From NCBI RefSeq assembly GCF_007954405.1, contig NZ_CP042344.1:806001-870000 (forward strand): a DNA stretch of 64,000 nucleotides, read 5' to 3'. The notes beneath the pieces were generated by a model. It was not told the DNA's origin. It was given only the letters and a program-made list of their open reading frames with translations, and made no database searches. This document shows, one piece after another, positions 35,632-44,266 of this stretch (the first letter of the stretch is position 1; each line of letters begins with the position of its first letter). A program made the position numbers and the translations under genes. This DNA is from Comamonas flocculans. GTDB taxonomy: Bacteria > Pseudomonadota > Gammaproteobacteria > Burkholderiales > Burkholderiaceae_C.

Positions 35632-36402
35632 TTACTGCGCTGCAACTGGCGGAAGCTGCGCCAGGCTGCGATAACCGCCGCGCATCAACGCCTCGCCACG
35701 CCGCACCAGCCGGCGCACGCGGGCGCGCAAGGCACCGTCCTTGTGCCAGTCGCCCGCGACGGCATCGGCACCGAACAGCCCTTCGGCCACTTCGCGCAAG
35801 GACGCGCCCGCCAGGGTCGCGTCGAGCGCCTGCAAGGTGTGCAGCTCCAGCAGTGCGGCAGGCGTGGGCCGCGAACGGGCCGCCGCCGCAGGCGCGGCAA
35901 CCGTGGCGGCGGCCAGGGCGTCGAGTTCCGCCGCAAGCGTGCGATAGCGCGCGCAGGGCGTGGCGCAAGCGCGAGTGGCGTAGACGTAGGCCACGCCGTC
36001 CTCCAGGCCCGTCGCGAGCGCGAGCCGCAGGCAGCAGCCGGGCCAATGCGACACCAGCACCAGGCGCTTGCCATCGTGGATCAGTTGCTTGCGGCCGGGA
36101 ACGCGCCAGAACTCGAAGGTATGGGCTTCGGGTGGCGGGTCGGCGTCGGGATAGAGCTGCACCACGGCATCGTGGTCAGGGAACCAGGCTGGATGCGCGT
36201 CGCGCGCATCCAGGGCCGGGTCTTCCATCAGGCGCAGGCTCCAAGCCTGCGCCGCGTCCGGCCGGCGGCGACGGCGCAGCCAGTCGCGGCGGTAGTCGGG
36301 ATTCCTGCGCAGGTATTCCCAGGCCAGCGCGGGGTCGTCGAGGTGCAGGACGTAAAGATAGGCGGCTGTCGGATACCAGTGGTCGGCGCTGCGATCGGTC
36401 AT
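35632..36402 (-). CDS. DUF2285 transcriptional-regulator-like backbone protein
   Basis: The product has 256 residues. The N-terminus has the conserved DHWYPTAAYLYVLHLDDPALAWEYLRRNPDYR segment common to ICE regulators, and the C-terminal half is a DUF2285 domain. It is always found near repA in Tn4371 relatives and presumably regulates backbone genes, but direct evidence is lacking. Confidence 0.85.
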   Translation of the reverse strand: MTDRSADHWYPTAAYLYVLHLDDPALAWEYLRRNPDYRRDWLRRRRRPDAAQAWSLRLMEDPALDARDAHPAWFPDHDAVVQLYPDADPPPEAHTFEFWRVPGRKQLIHDGKRLVLVSHWPGCCLRLALATGLEDGVAYVYATRACATPCARYRTLAAELDALAAATVAAPAAAARSRPTPAALLELHTLQALDATLAGASLREVAEGLFGADAVAGDWHKDGALRARVRRLVRRGEALMRGGYRSLAQLPPVAAQ

Positions 36403-36745
36403 GGCGAAAGCTCCCTGTGCTTGGGATGCGTCGCCACGATTTCCGCGATGCGGGAGCTATCGAAACGCCATCAGGTCATCATCAAAAGCGGTTAAGCTGT
36501 AACTGTCGGTGTCAAGACCGTTTGGCGCTGGCGTGTTGGGAAAATCGTCTGAATGCGACGGCTGCGCCACCCGGAAATGGTGCGCGGCACCGGATACCGT
36601 GCCGCAGCCCGCGCCAAAGATCAGGACTGTTTGCATCAGACGGGCATCGCTTCGGTGCATCAATGCCGATTCAGACCTACCCGGTCTTGACCAAGACTGA
36701 AATAGTCACAGTGCGCCCCGACTGGCCGGGCCGCGCTGGCGTTCA
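36403..36745. other. Intergenic region without a convincing gene
   Basis: These 343 bp separate DUF2285 from DUF2958. A 67-codon minus-strand frame (36457-36660, MHRSDARLMQT...) exists but has no recognised homologue, no clear ribosome site and could be chance. No strong hairpin or repeat stands out. Confidence 0.4.
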
Positions 36746-37096
36746 TCAGTCCGTGATCGCGTCGTTCTCCTGCGCCAGCCGGACGTACTCCGACAGTGGG
36801 CGCACCGCCTGGAAATACCGATCCCGCTGCACCGGCAGTTTGCGCGGCCCGACGATGTCGGCCAGGTCGGACAGCCTGACCGTTCCCAGCGAGGGCATGC
36901 CGATGCCGAGGTCGATTAGGCCGTAGGCCGTATCGCCATCGGCGGGGTCGAGCGACACCAGCAGCCAGGTCACATGCGCGTCGGGGGTGAACAGGCGCAC
37001 CACCGGCAGCGGGTCGAGGCGCTGGCCAGCGGCGAGCGCCGCGCCGTGGGCCAGCAGCCGGGCGCGTTCATCAGTGGTGACAAGCGGCAGGGTCAT
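36746..37096 (-). CDS. DUF2958 protein (copy 1)
   Basis: The product has 116 residues in the DUF2958 family: PVVRLFTPDAHVTWLLVSLDPADGD, then GLIDLGIGMPSLG and LPVQRDRYFQ. The ATG at 37096 follows GGGAG. A second full copy is at 49881-50231 and a 3' fragment at 43745-43812. DUF2958 genes are typical Tn4371 backbone cargo of unknown function, often beside ParB/DUF932. Confidence 0.85.
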   Translation of the reverse strand: MTLPLVTTDERARLLAHGAALAAGQRLDPLPVVRLFTPDAHVTWLLVSLDPADGDTAYGLIDLGIGMPSLGTVRLSDLADIVGPRKLPVQRDRYFQAVRPLSEYVRLAQENDAITD

Positions 37097-37338
37097 GGGC
37101 AGAACTCCCACGGAACCGAGGATGCGTGTGGAAACACGGATGCACAAGCCATCGCATCCGTAGAAGAACGGAAGCGCAGAAGCGCAATTGCAGGAAGCCG
37201 GAAAGACACGGATGCGATTCCCCGGTTCTGTGGAAATCCGTAAATGCAGATTTCCGTAAAAGCACGGAACAGCGATTTTTGGGAACTGAGTTAAAGATAA
37301 CGTGGTTTTAATTGTCCTGCGATTTGACGCTTCTGTCC

Positions 37339-37635
37339 ATGCAGAAGCGATCCGTCCAACCTGGCCGCCCGGCCGGTGCCACCACCTTCGATGCCGAACT
37401 GGCGCAAGCCTTCGGCGCGGCGGTGCGCGCGCTACGGACGGAACGGGGGATCGCGCAGGAATCGCTGGCGCACCTGGCCGGCATCGAGCGTTCGCACATG
37501 GGCAAGGTCGAGCGCGGCGAACACATGCCCACGCTGGCGCTTATCTTCAAGATCGCTGGCGCGCTCGAATGCAGCACGGCGGTGCTGATGAGCGAGGCTG
37601 AAAGCCAGCTCGCAGCAGCAGCGGCCCAGCCGTAG
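37339..37635 (+). CDS. XRE-family helix-turn-helix regulator
   Basis: The product has 98 residues. The helix-turn-helix (AVRALRTERGIAQESLAHLAGIERSHMGKVERGEHMP) lies at about 25-62. It is divergent from the DUF2958 gene and is the only plus-strand regulator of the backbone. The ATG at 37339 is preferred to an upstream TTG. A role as ICE control repressor is plausible. Confidence 0.85.
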   Translation: MQKRSVQPGRPAGATTFDAELAQAFGAAVRALRTERGIAQESLAHLAGIERSHMGKVERGEHMPTLALIFKIAGALECSTAVLMSEAESQLAAAAAQP

Positions 37636-37648
37636 GCGCAGGCCCGGC

Positions 37649-37854
37649 CGATCCGGCGCAGCCGGTTCGGCGGTATCAAGGGGTGCCAAGCATTGCGCGG
37701 CGGGGATAGCCCGCAGGGCTTTCCCCTGGAGGCAAGCGCCAGCGCGCAGCGCCGCAGGCGCGAAGGCGTGAGGGATTGAAGCCGAATGGCCGTGACGCCA
37801 TTGGCGGCATGGGGCGCAGCCCGAAAGCCCGGCGGCGCATCGCGCCGACACGCC
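37649..37854 (+). repeat. Dispersed GC-rich ICE repeat, copy A
   Basis: The unit contains GGTTCGGCGGTATCAAGGGG, GCCAAGCATTGCGCGG, an 11-bp stem with one mismatch and a GCA loop (37692-37716), then GGCGTGAGGGATTGAAGCC and GCGGCGCATCGCGCCGACA. The same blocks in the same order recur at 38871-39030, in part at 43574-43690, and related blocks at 43323 and 52631. It fills the 354-bp gap between the XRE gene and DUF736 and encodes no recognisable protein. Confidence 0.7.
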
Positions 37855-37989
37855 ATGCCCTGACTGCAACGGTAAACATCGCTGCACCCAATGGAAACGC
37901 AACCCCATACGGGCCACTGCCTGCCGCCAAGTTCGGAACGAACCAACAGCGCAGCGCCCCGCCGTGTGGCGGGGCGCTGCGGGCGGCGG

Positions 37990-38304
37990 TCACGCCGCCT
38001 GGGGCTTGCTGCGCGACCAGATCAGGTCGTGCGTGCCGTCCTCGCCTTCAATCAGGCGGGCATAGACGGTGGCTGGGAACGATGGATCGTCGAGGGTCAC
38101 GGAGATGTACTCCCGCCCGGCCTCGCTGGTCTTCTTCCACGCCGCGCCGATGTCGTGGCTGGCCGCCTGCAAGCGGAAGTCAGGGGCCTTCTCGTTGTCC
38201 CCCTTGTCGTTGGGAACCAGCTTGACCTTGACGTTGAGCGTCAGGGTGCGAAGCGTGCCGGCGAAGCCGTCTTTGTCTGCGGTGAAGGTGCCGATGTTGG
38301 CCAT
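37990..38304 (-). CDS. DUF736 protein of the ICE backbone
   Basis: The product has 104 residues and is a clear DUF736 member ([56 protein letters not shown]). It is a soluble beta-rich protein of unknown function, found in nearly all Tn4371- and plasmid-type backbones near ParB and DUF932. The ATG at 38304 gives the conserved start. Confidence 0.9.
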   Translation of the reverse strand: MANIGTFTADKDGFAGTLRTLTLNVKVKLVPNDKGDNEKAPDFRLQAASHDIGAAWKKTSEAGREYISVTLDDPSFPATVYARLIEGEDGTHDLIWSRSKPQAA

Positions 38305-38420
38305 GATGTTTTCCTTTCGGTTGAACAAGGTTCGCGCCCATCGCGTCCTTGTTGTGATCCGGCCGGCGGGGGACGGGCTGGCTGCACCGCTTGCGGTCGA
38401 AACGTAGTGGAGAGCCGGGA

Positions 38421-38478
38421 GGCGAAAAGAATTTGCTGCGCGAGGAAGCCGCGCAGCGGCGGGGAAATTGTTTTCGCC
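38421..38478. repeat. 58-bp nested palindrome upstream of DUF736
   Basis: The outer arms GGCGAAAAGAATTT (38421-38434) and AAATTGTTTTCGCC (38465-38478) pair with one mismatch. Inside them GCTGCGCG (38435-38442) and CGCGCAGC (38450-38457) pair perfectly. The result is a long stem with an inner hairpin, lying 117 bp before the DUF736 start. There is no T-run, so it does not look like a terminator. Confidence 0.65.
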
Positions 38479-38870
38479 GGACGGTTGCAGCCATGAAGCC
38501 CGAGGCGCAGCCGTGCCACCGCCAGGATTCACAACGAGACAAGGACGCCTTGGGCCGAACCGCTCCGAAAGGAGATGGGGCCGGCTCGGCATCCCCGCAT
38601 GAAGGCTTCACTGGCTCGCCCGCTGACGCGGGCCAGGTCAACCACCCGACGACAGGCGAGAACGCCCCTGCCGCACCTTGCGGTGCCGGTCTTGAGGCGT
38701 GGCGTGGAAGCTCCATTGCGATGCCGGGCGGGTTGTCCGTGAACCGTCCTTCGTGACGTGACAGGCAGGAACCGCCAGCGTTGAGGACGGCACGCATTTG
38801 CACAACCTGCCGCAGCAAGCGCCAGCGTGTTCGCCAGCGCCGCGCCCATCGCGGCGGGGCGCTGGCTGGG

Positions 38871-39030
38871 CCGATCCGGCGTAGGCCGGTTCGGCGGTAT
38901 CAAGGGGTGCCAAGCATCGCGCAGCGCCGCAGGCGCGAAGGCGTGAGGGATTGAAGCCGAATGGCCGTGACAGCGAAGTCGGCACGGGGCGAAGCCCGCA
39001 AAGCCCGGCGGCGCATCGCGCCGACACGCC
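38871..39030 (+). repeat. Dispersed GC-rich ICE repeat, copy B
   Basis: It matches copy A (37649-37854) over both flanks: GGTTCGGCGGTATCAAGGGG at the start, then GGCGTGAGGGATTGAAGCC and GCGGCGCATCGCGCCGACA at the end. The central hairpin block present in copies A and C is missing, as if cleanly deleted. Confidence 0.7.
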
Positions 39031-39072
39031 CAGGCCGTTTTATGCTCTCAGGAAGAAAACCAAGACCAGTCC

Positions 39073-39591
39073 ATGACCCTCCAGCTCCGACACGAAACCC
39101 CGGACGACGTTGCCGCCATCGAGGCAGTTACGGTGGCCGCCTTCGCCGATGCACCACATACCAGCCACACCGAGCAATTCATCGTGCGGGCCTTGCGAGC
39201 CGCCGGCGAACTGACGCTTTCCATCGTGGCCGAAGAACGTGGCCAGGTCGTCGGCCACGTCGCGCTGTCGCCGGTGACGATCACCGATGACCACGGGCGA
39301 GAGGCCCAAGGCTGGTACGGCCTGGGGCCAATCTCCGTCCTGCCGCAAAGGCAGGGAAACGGCATCGGTTCGCGCCTGATGGAACAGGCGCTGTCCGAAC
39401 TGCGGGCCAGGCAGGCCGCAGGCTGCGTGCTGCTGGGAGATCCCGCGTATTACGCGCTCTTTGGTTTTGAGGCCCACGCGGGCCTGCAACTGCCGGGCGT
39501 GCCGCCCGGCCATTTCATGGCGCTGGCCCTGCACGGGCCAGTGCCGGAAGGCGTCGCGCACTACAGCGATGCCTTCAACGCCGCCGCCTGA
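39073..39591 (+). CDS. GNAT-family N-acetyltransferase
   Basis: The product has 172 residues with the GNAT acetyl-CoA site LGPISVLPQRQGNGIGSRLM (about 86-105) and the motif ALFGFEAHAGLQLPG near the end. It resembles YhbS-type acetyltransferases; the substrate is unknown. It is read on the plus strand between two gene blocks of the backbone and is a common passenger in these ICEs. Confidence 0.88.
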   Translation: MTLQLRHETPDDVAAIEAVTVAAFADAPHTSHTEQFIVRALRAAGELTLSIVAEERGQVVGHVALSPVTITDDHGREAQGWYGLGPISVLPQRQGNGIGSRLMEQALSELRARQAAGCVLLGDPAYYALFGFEAHAGLQLPGVPPGHFMALALHGPVPEGVAHYSDAFNAAA

Positions 39592-39743
39592 GCGAGCGCG
39601 AAGGCGGCGGCGTTCTGATTCGGCTGTTGGCCTTGAACACCGGGCGCGGCCACCGCCGCGCCCGGATTTGCATTTCACCGCGCTCAAGACGGAACGGCCT
39701 GGGCGCGGTTCTGTTCGGGTTATTCCTTTGTCTCGATGAGCCA

Positions 39744-39929
39744 CTACACGGCACGCGGCAAGGCGCGGCCCGTGATGGGGTGTATGTCGGTCAGGTCAGC
39801 GCGGGCTGACCAGCCCGAGGGCGGGCGGTAGCCGCGCACGTCGCCATCGCCGTGCCAGCGACGGGCGCGTACCGTGCCGGGAGCGTAGATCGCCGCCATG
39901 CGTGGGCGGCGGGTGGTGCTGCGGGTCAT
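39744..39929 (-). CDS. Small basic protein downstream of parB
   Basis: The product has 61 residues, Arg-rich (MTRSTTRRPRMAA...), with no recognised family. Support comes from AAGGAG eight bases before the ATG at 39929 and from its place 63 bp after parB on the same strand. It could be an unannotated backbone gene; the function is unknown. Confidence 0.5.
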   Translation of the reverse strand: MTRSTTRRPRMAAIYAPGTVRARRWHGDGDVRGYRPPSGWSARADLTDIHPITGRALPRAV

Positions 39930-39992
39930 GGGGCGTTCTCCTTCAAGCGAAGCGCCCCGGTTCAAGGCCGGGGCGCTTGCTGTCGGCGCAGG

Positions 39993-42059
39993 TCAAGCGG
40001 CCAGTGCCACGGCGGATTCATCCGCCATTGCCTCGGCATCTTCCGTGGCGTCGTCCTGCGCCTGCGGTTCTGCCTGCGTGGCCTCCTGCGTGCCTTCGGT
40101 GGCGAAGATGGCGGGCATCCATCCGGTTCCATCCGCCAGCCGCTCGGCTTCGCTGGCAATGTCTGCCTTCTTCAACTTCGCCAGCCGGGTGACGTGTGAC
40201 GGTGCGAACTGCTCCACGGCTTCCAGAATCGCGGCCTTCGGTACATGCCGGAAATAACCCTCATCGGTGGGCTTCCACCATGCAGCCATATCCAGCCCCA
40301 CGGCCTGCGCCAGTTCCTCGCCCGGCCGCTGCCGCGTGGCGCGGGGTGTCACCACGTCCACCGTGACGGCCACGCATACCGCCAGCAGCCGCACCAGTTC
40401 GTCTTGCGACTTCGCCAGCAGCGCGGCGAACAGTTCGGCACTGTCCTCGGGCAAGGCTTCGCCCGCTACCTGTTGCAGTTCGCGCAGCGCCACGGCAGCA
40501 GGCGATTCCGGCCAGTCCGGGGCCATGCCTTCCAGCCGGTCTTGCACTTTCAGGCTCACGCCCAGCGGCAGGTCGTGGCCGTAGCGGCTTCCCTGCAAGA
40601 CGGTCTGCACCATGCCATGCACCAGCGCGGCCAGCGCCACTTGCGGATGCCGGGCGACTTCGATTTGCAGCGCGGCGGTGCGGTGGGCGCTCAACCGTTG
40701 CGCCAGCCGGTCGGACATGGTGGCGGTCTTGGGCTGCCCGTCGCCGTCTCCGTCCTCGCCTTCGTCGTCGTTCCCGGCATCCTCGCCGCTGAAACCTTGG
40801 CGCAGGCGTTCCAGCGTGCGCAGCGCCTTGGCCTCGGCCTCGCGCATCAGCCCGCGATGAATCACGGCCTGCCCGTTGCGGTCGATGGTGACGATGGCAC
40901 CGGCTGCGGCCTTCACGGTCGGGCTGTAGTCCTGCAAGCCATCTTCCAGCGCCTGCAACTGCTCGCCCACGGCTTCGCCTTCCTCTTGCAGTGCATCGGC
41001 CTTGTCCTCGTCCTCGGCTTCAAGCGCGTCATCCACGGCTGCGGCCAGTTCCTGCATCTTGGATTGCAGCTTCTCGATGCGCTGCGCTTCGCGCTTGGTC
41101 GGCTCGCGCCGTTCCCTCGGCGCACGCTGGAAAGCGTGCAGGTCGGCATGGGTCACGGCGGGCGCGGCATCCACCCACGCCCAGCCTTCGGCCTTCACCT
41201 CGGCGGCGATGCCCGCCAGCTTGTCTTGCGCCTGCCGTTCCAGCAGTGCGGCATCGGTCAGATACACGCCCGCGTCACCTTCCGCAAACAGGTCACGGCG
41301 CACGCCACCGCCTGCGGCTTCGTAGGTGTCCAGCCCGACGAAGCGCACCAGCGGATGCCGGTAGGCGTCGATTTCCCGCTCGGTGAGGCGTTCGCGCAGC
41401 GCGGACGGCTGGCGTTGCCACGTCGGCGCATCGTAGAAGGCGGCTTCCTGCGCGGCGTGGTCGTCGGTGATGGCAAGGGCCATCAACTGGTCAAGGCTCA
41501 CGGCATCGGCCCGATAGTCGGCCATCAGGCGCGGCGAGACATTGGCGAGTTTCAGACGGCGTTGCACCACCAGCGGCGTGACGGAAAAATCCGCCGCAAT
41601 GTCCTCGATGGGTCGGCCTTCGGCCACCAGCGCGGCGAAGGCTTCAAACTGGTCTGCGGGGTGCATGGCTTCGCGCTGCACGTTCTCGGTGAGGCTGGCG
41701 GTTCGGGCCGTGCCATCGGCCACCAGCAGGCAAGGCACCTCCCATTCCTTGCTGATGCGGTGCTTCTTCGCCAGCAGCTTCAACGCGGCCAGCCTGCGGC
41801 CACCGGCCACGACTTCGTAATGCTCGCCATCGGCGGATGCAATGACGATCAGGTTTTGCAGCAGGCCCACGCGCTGGATGCTCGCGGCCAGTTCGGGGAT
41901 GGACATGCGCGGGGTCTTGCGCACGTTGCGGCCCGTGGGTCGCAGCACCAGTCGCGATAGCGGAACCAGAATCAGGTTCTTGGTCGGGTCGGCGGCTTCC
42001 AGCGGGATAGCAGTGGCGGCATTGACGGCGCGGGCTTCGGTTTGGGTGATGGCGTTCAT
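39993..42059 (-). CDS. parB: ParB/RepB/Spo0J-family nuclease-like protein
   Basis: The product has 688 residues, much longer than chromosomal ParB. The ParB N-terminal domain (about 30-120) includes GRNVRKTP and VVAGGRRLAALK, followed by a helix-turn-helix region (IEDIAADFSVTPLVVQRRLKLA). A long coiled, acidic central region (330-470) and C-terminal domain follow. Such large ParB-like proteins are typical of ICE and plasmid backbones. It probably forms an operon with DUF932. Confidence 0.9.
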   Translation of the reverse strand: MNAITQTEARAVNAATAIPLEAADPTKNLILVPLSRLVLRPTGRNVRKTPRMSIPELAASIQRVGLLQNLIVIASADGEHYEVVAGGRRLAALKLLAKKHRISKEWEVPCLLVADGTARTASLTENVQREAMHPADQFEAFAALVAEGRPIEDIAADFSVTPLVVQRRLKLANVSPRLMADYRADAVSLDQLMALAITDDHAAQEAAFYDAPTWQRQPSALRERLTEREIDAYRHPLVRFVGLDTYEAAGGGVRRDLFAEGDAGVYLTDAALLERQAQDKLAGIAAEVKAEGWAWVDAAPAVTHADLHAFQRAPRERREPTKREAQRIEKLQSKMQELAAAVDDALEAEDEDKADALQEEGEAVGEQLQALEDGLQDYSPTVKAAAGAIVTIDRNGQAVIHRGLMREAEAKALRTLERLRQGFSGEDAGNDDEGEDGDGDGQPKTATMSDRLAQRLSAHRTAALQIEVARHPQVALAALVHGMVQTVLQGSRYGHDLPLGVSLKVQDRLEGMAPDWPESPAAVALRELQQVAGEALPEDSAELFAALLAKSQDELVRLLAVCVAVTVDVVTPRATRQRPGEELAQAVGLDMAAWWKPTDEGYFRHVPKAAILEAVEQFAPSHVTRLAKLKKADIASEAERLADGTGWMPAIFATEGTQEATQAEPQAQDDATEDAEAMADESAVALAA

Positions 42060-42149
42060 GGTGATAACTCCTAACGGTTCAGGGATGCAGCAGCGAGGGA
42101 TGCGGCAAGGGCTGCTGCCTGCCCCTGCCGGGTTGGGACACAGGGGGAA

Positions 42150-42980
42150 TCAGGCTTTCAACTGGCGCAGGCCATCGGCCAGCATCCAGAGGGCGCGATT
42201 GAGGCGCACATCGGAATCAATGCCCTGCACGGGGCGGGTCTGCTGGCGGCGTCCGTTGGCGCTGCGGCCATGCAGTCCGCCTTTGGTCAGGTTTTCTTGC
42301 GTGCGGTTGAACACGCTCCACAGGTCGGGGCGGCGGTCGTCGAACCGGCGCGGCATCAGGATTTGCGATTCGGTGATGGGTGCGGGCTTGTTGTCGGTGG
42401 GGTCGTACTTGAGGGCCAGCGCAGCGCGGGCGAATACTTCGGCTTCGCCATCTTCCAGCGTGATGCCGCGCATCAGGTCGCGGGATTCCTTCACGCGCTC
42501 GAAGCCGCTCAACACCTCGAAAGCGCCTTCGATAACGGAACCGGCCACGTCGCCTTTGTGGGGCACGCGCACATCGGCCACGGTGTCGCCGCACACAAGG
42601 CCATTGCTGCACACGAACCGAAACATGCCGGCCAGCATCTGATAGCTGCTCGTGCCATCGTGCGAGTTCAGCAGCACGATTTCATTGGCTTCCGCGCCGT
42701 TGATCTGGCTGGCGTGGCGCAGGCGAATCATGTGCTTGGTGTGCTCGCGCTTGCCTTCGTCGCGCACGCGGGTCTGCGTCACCATGAAGGGCTGGAACCC
42801 TTCTTTGCGAAGCTCGGTCAGCACTGCGGCGGTGGGGATGTAGCTGTACCGCTCGGAGCGGCTTTCATGCGGCGCGTCCGCGAAGATGGACGGCGCTACG
42901 CGGTGAATCTGGTCATCGGACAGCGGGTAGTCACTGCGCAGCGAGGGGGAGCGGGAAGCGAATCGGGATGCGAGTTGCAT
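42150..42980 (-). CDS. DUF932 protein of the ICE backbone
   Basis: The product has 276 residues in DUF932 (phage/plasmid-like protein), with RYSYIPTAAVLTELRKEGF, the NSHDGTSSYQMLAGMFRFVCSNG core and a basic C-terminus. It lies upstream of parB on the same strand. The function is unknown; DUF932 is common on mobile elements and sometimes linked to anti-restriction proteins. Confidence 0.9.
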   Translation of the reverse strand: MQLASRFASRSPSLRSDYPLSDDQIHRVAPSIFADAPHESRSERYSYIPTAAVLTELRKEGFQPFMVTQTRVRDEGKREHTKHMIRLRHASQINGAEANEIVLLNSHDGTSSYQMLAGMFRFVCSNGLVCGDTVADVRVPHKGDVAGSVIEGAFEVLSGFERVKESRDLMRGITLEDGEAEVFARAALALKYDPTDNKPAPITESQILMPRRFDDRRPDLWSVFNRTQENLTKGGLHGRSANGRRQQTRPVQGIDSDVRLNRALWMLADGLRQLKA

Positions 42981-43322
42981 TTCATTTCTCCTGACAAAGA
43001 AAAAAGGGTTTGCTGTTCACCGCACACCGGATTCCTAGATTCGGAGCCCAGCCTTTCGGCTGTTTGGTGCGGTCGGCACGAGGAACCCGGTTGGCCCTGT
43101 TGCCACCGTCTTTCCTGAGTTCATCGCCCGCGACGGTCAGGAGCGCGCGAACGGGTGCCGTCAAGGAGAAAAGCGCAGGGTTGGTGCGGCCCGCAGGCGC
43201 AGCCGAGGACACGGCCCTGCGCGCCTTGATGGCACACGGGCGCGGGCTACAGTCGCGGACAAGGTGATGAAGTCAGGGGAGACGGCTGGACATGGCAACG
43301 GCCTTCCCCTTGCGCTGACTGC

Positions 43323-43380
43323 ACGGCAAGCGAAGCGCGCAGGCCCGGATCTGGAAGCCGGGCCGAAGGCGTCAGCCGAG
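43323..43380 (+). repeat. Dispersed GC-rich ICE repeat, partial copy E
   Basis: The block CAAGCGAAGCGCGCAGGCCC GGAT, then GAAGCCGGGCCGAAGGCGTC, corresponds closely to the start of copy D at 52631 (CAAGCGGAGCGCGCAGGCCC). Confidence 0.6.
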
Positions 43381-43573
43381 CGGAGCGAGGGAACGATGGA
43401 AGCCCGACAGGGGCGAGACGCCGTAGGCGGCTCGATGCGCTACGCGCACGACAGCGCGACCGGCCATCTCCCAGGTGGCCGGGGACGCTCAGACCTCAGA
43501 GTCCAATGAGCAGCACACCCGAGATCGGCCCCATGACCCAGGCATGAGCAGGTTGGCTGCACTGTCTGGCCGA

Positions 43574-43690
43574 GCTGGCGCAGCCGGTTCGGCGGTATCG
43601 AGGGGCGCCAAGCATCGCGCGGCGGGGATAGCCCGCAGGGCTTTCCCCTGGAGGCAAGCGAAGCGCGCAACGCCGCAGGCGTGAAGGCAT
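43574..43690 (+). repeat. Dispersed GC-rich ICE repeat, copy C
   Basis: It matches copy A from GGTTCGGCGGTATCGAGGGG through the 11-bp stem with GCA loop (43624-43648) to GGAGGCAAGCGAAGCGCGCA, then diverges. It lies just upstream of the DUF2958 remnant. Confidence 0.7.
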
Positions 43691-43710
43691 CGCACGCACG
43701 AGTGGGATGC

Positions 43711-43735
43711 AAAAAGGGGCGTCTGCCGACGCCCC
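43711..43735 (-). terminator. Rho-independent terminator after the merR-type gene
   Basis: On the minus strand an 8-bp perfect stem (GGGGCGTC/GACGCCCC, arms 43716-43723 and 43728-43735, 4-nt loop) is followed by TTTTT. It lies 79 bp after the merR stop. It was originally the terminator of the DUF2958 gene whose 3' end survives at 43745; the full DUF2958 copy also has a hairpin at the same distance. Confidence 0.8.
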
Positions 43736-43744
43736 AAGGCCGGG

Positions 43745-43812
43745 TCAGACAACGATGCGCCAGGCCAGTCGCGCATCGCGCGCAGGCGCTCAAACGCTTG
43801 TTAGCCCGGAAG
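43745..43812 (-). pseudogene. 3' fragment of a third DUF2958 gene
   Basis: The minus strand reads NKRLSACARCATGLAHRCL, matching the C-terminus of the DUF2958 protein at 49881-50231 (KKRLSAYARDARLAGRIVV) at the DNA level over about 65 bp, with one single-base indel. The stop triplet and following hairpin are conserved. The rest of the gene is gone, replaced by the metal operon. Confidence 0.7.
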
Positions 43813-43813
43813 A

Positions 43814-44242
43814 CTATGTGTCAGCGGAACAGCATGCGGGCCTGGATTCACTCGACGCATCCATGAACGCCGCGAGGATGGCGCAGTCGTGCGAGGTATC
43901 GCCGTCGCAGCGCGCACGCAGCGCCACCAACTGGCGATCCAGATCGCGCAGCGCCTTTAGGCGCCGCCGTACATGCACGATGTGCTTGTCCAGCAGCGCA
44001 TCCACCTGGGCGCAGGACTGGGACGGCGCAGCCGCGAAGGCCAGCAGTTCGCGGATTTCCGGCAAGGGGATGTCCAGCGAGCGGCAGTGCCGGATGAAGC
44101 GCAGCCGCTCCAGATGGCGCTCGGCATAGAGCCGGTGATTCGAGGACTCACGCGCCGGGGCTTCCAGCAACCCCTCGCGCTCGTAAAAGCGCACGGTCTG
44201 TACGTCGCATTCGGCCCTGGCGGCCAACTCACCGATCTTCAT
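43814..44242 (-). CDS. MerR-family metal regulator (PbrR/CadR-like)
   Basis: The product has 142 residues. The winged helix (MKIGELAARAECDVQTVRFYE) and dimer helix are followed by metal-site Cys77, Cys112 and Cys120, the PbrR/CadR arrangement, and a terminal CC pair. Copper-type CueR has a different Cys pair. It is the last gene of the operon rather than divergent. It may act on the MerR-type promoter at 49455-49485. Confidence 0.9.
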   Translation of the reverse strand: MKIGELAARAECDVQTVRFYEREGLLEAPARESSNHRLYAERHLERLRFIRHCRSLDIPLPEIRELLAFAAAPSQSCAQVDALLDKHIVHVRRRLKALRDLDRQLVALRARCDGDTSHDCAILAAFMDASSESRPACCSADT

Positions 44243-44266
44243 GGCTTGCGTCCCTGTCTTGGCTCT

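Larger units (their letters stand above)
38305..39072. other. 768-bp gene-free region with structured DNA
   Basis: No convincing coding frame is seen; the open frames here lack family features. It holds the nested palindrome at 38421-38478 and repeat copy B (38871-39030). It separates DUF736 from the divergent acetyltransferase gene. Confidence 0.5.
42981..43710. other. Gene-free region upstream of DUF932 with ICE repeats
   Basis: No supported gene is seen. The region holds a partial repeat (copy E, 43323-43380) and copy C (43574-43690), and should include the DUF932-parB promoter near 43000. Open frames here have repeat-derived, low-complexity translations. Confidence 0.5.

Noticed and set aside
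36457..36660. 67-codon minus-strand frame
   Set aside because: No homology recognised and weak start; reported only as part of the intergenic region.
40245..41960. 571-codon plus-strand open frame
   Set aside because: It mirrors parB; composition is that of an antisense frame and no start signal is evident.
42982..43212. 76-codon minus-strand frame upstream of DUF932
   Set aside because: No ribosome site or recognised family; it lies in the presumed promoter region of DUF932.
37640..43690. CRISPR array
   Set aside because: The repeats are long, few, modular and unevenly spaced; there are no spacers of uniform length and no cas genes.
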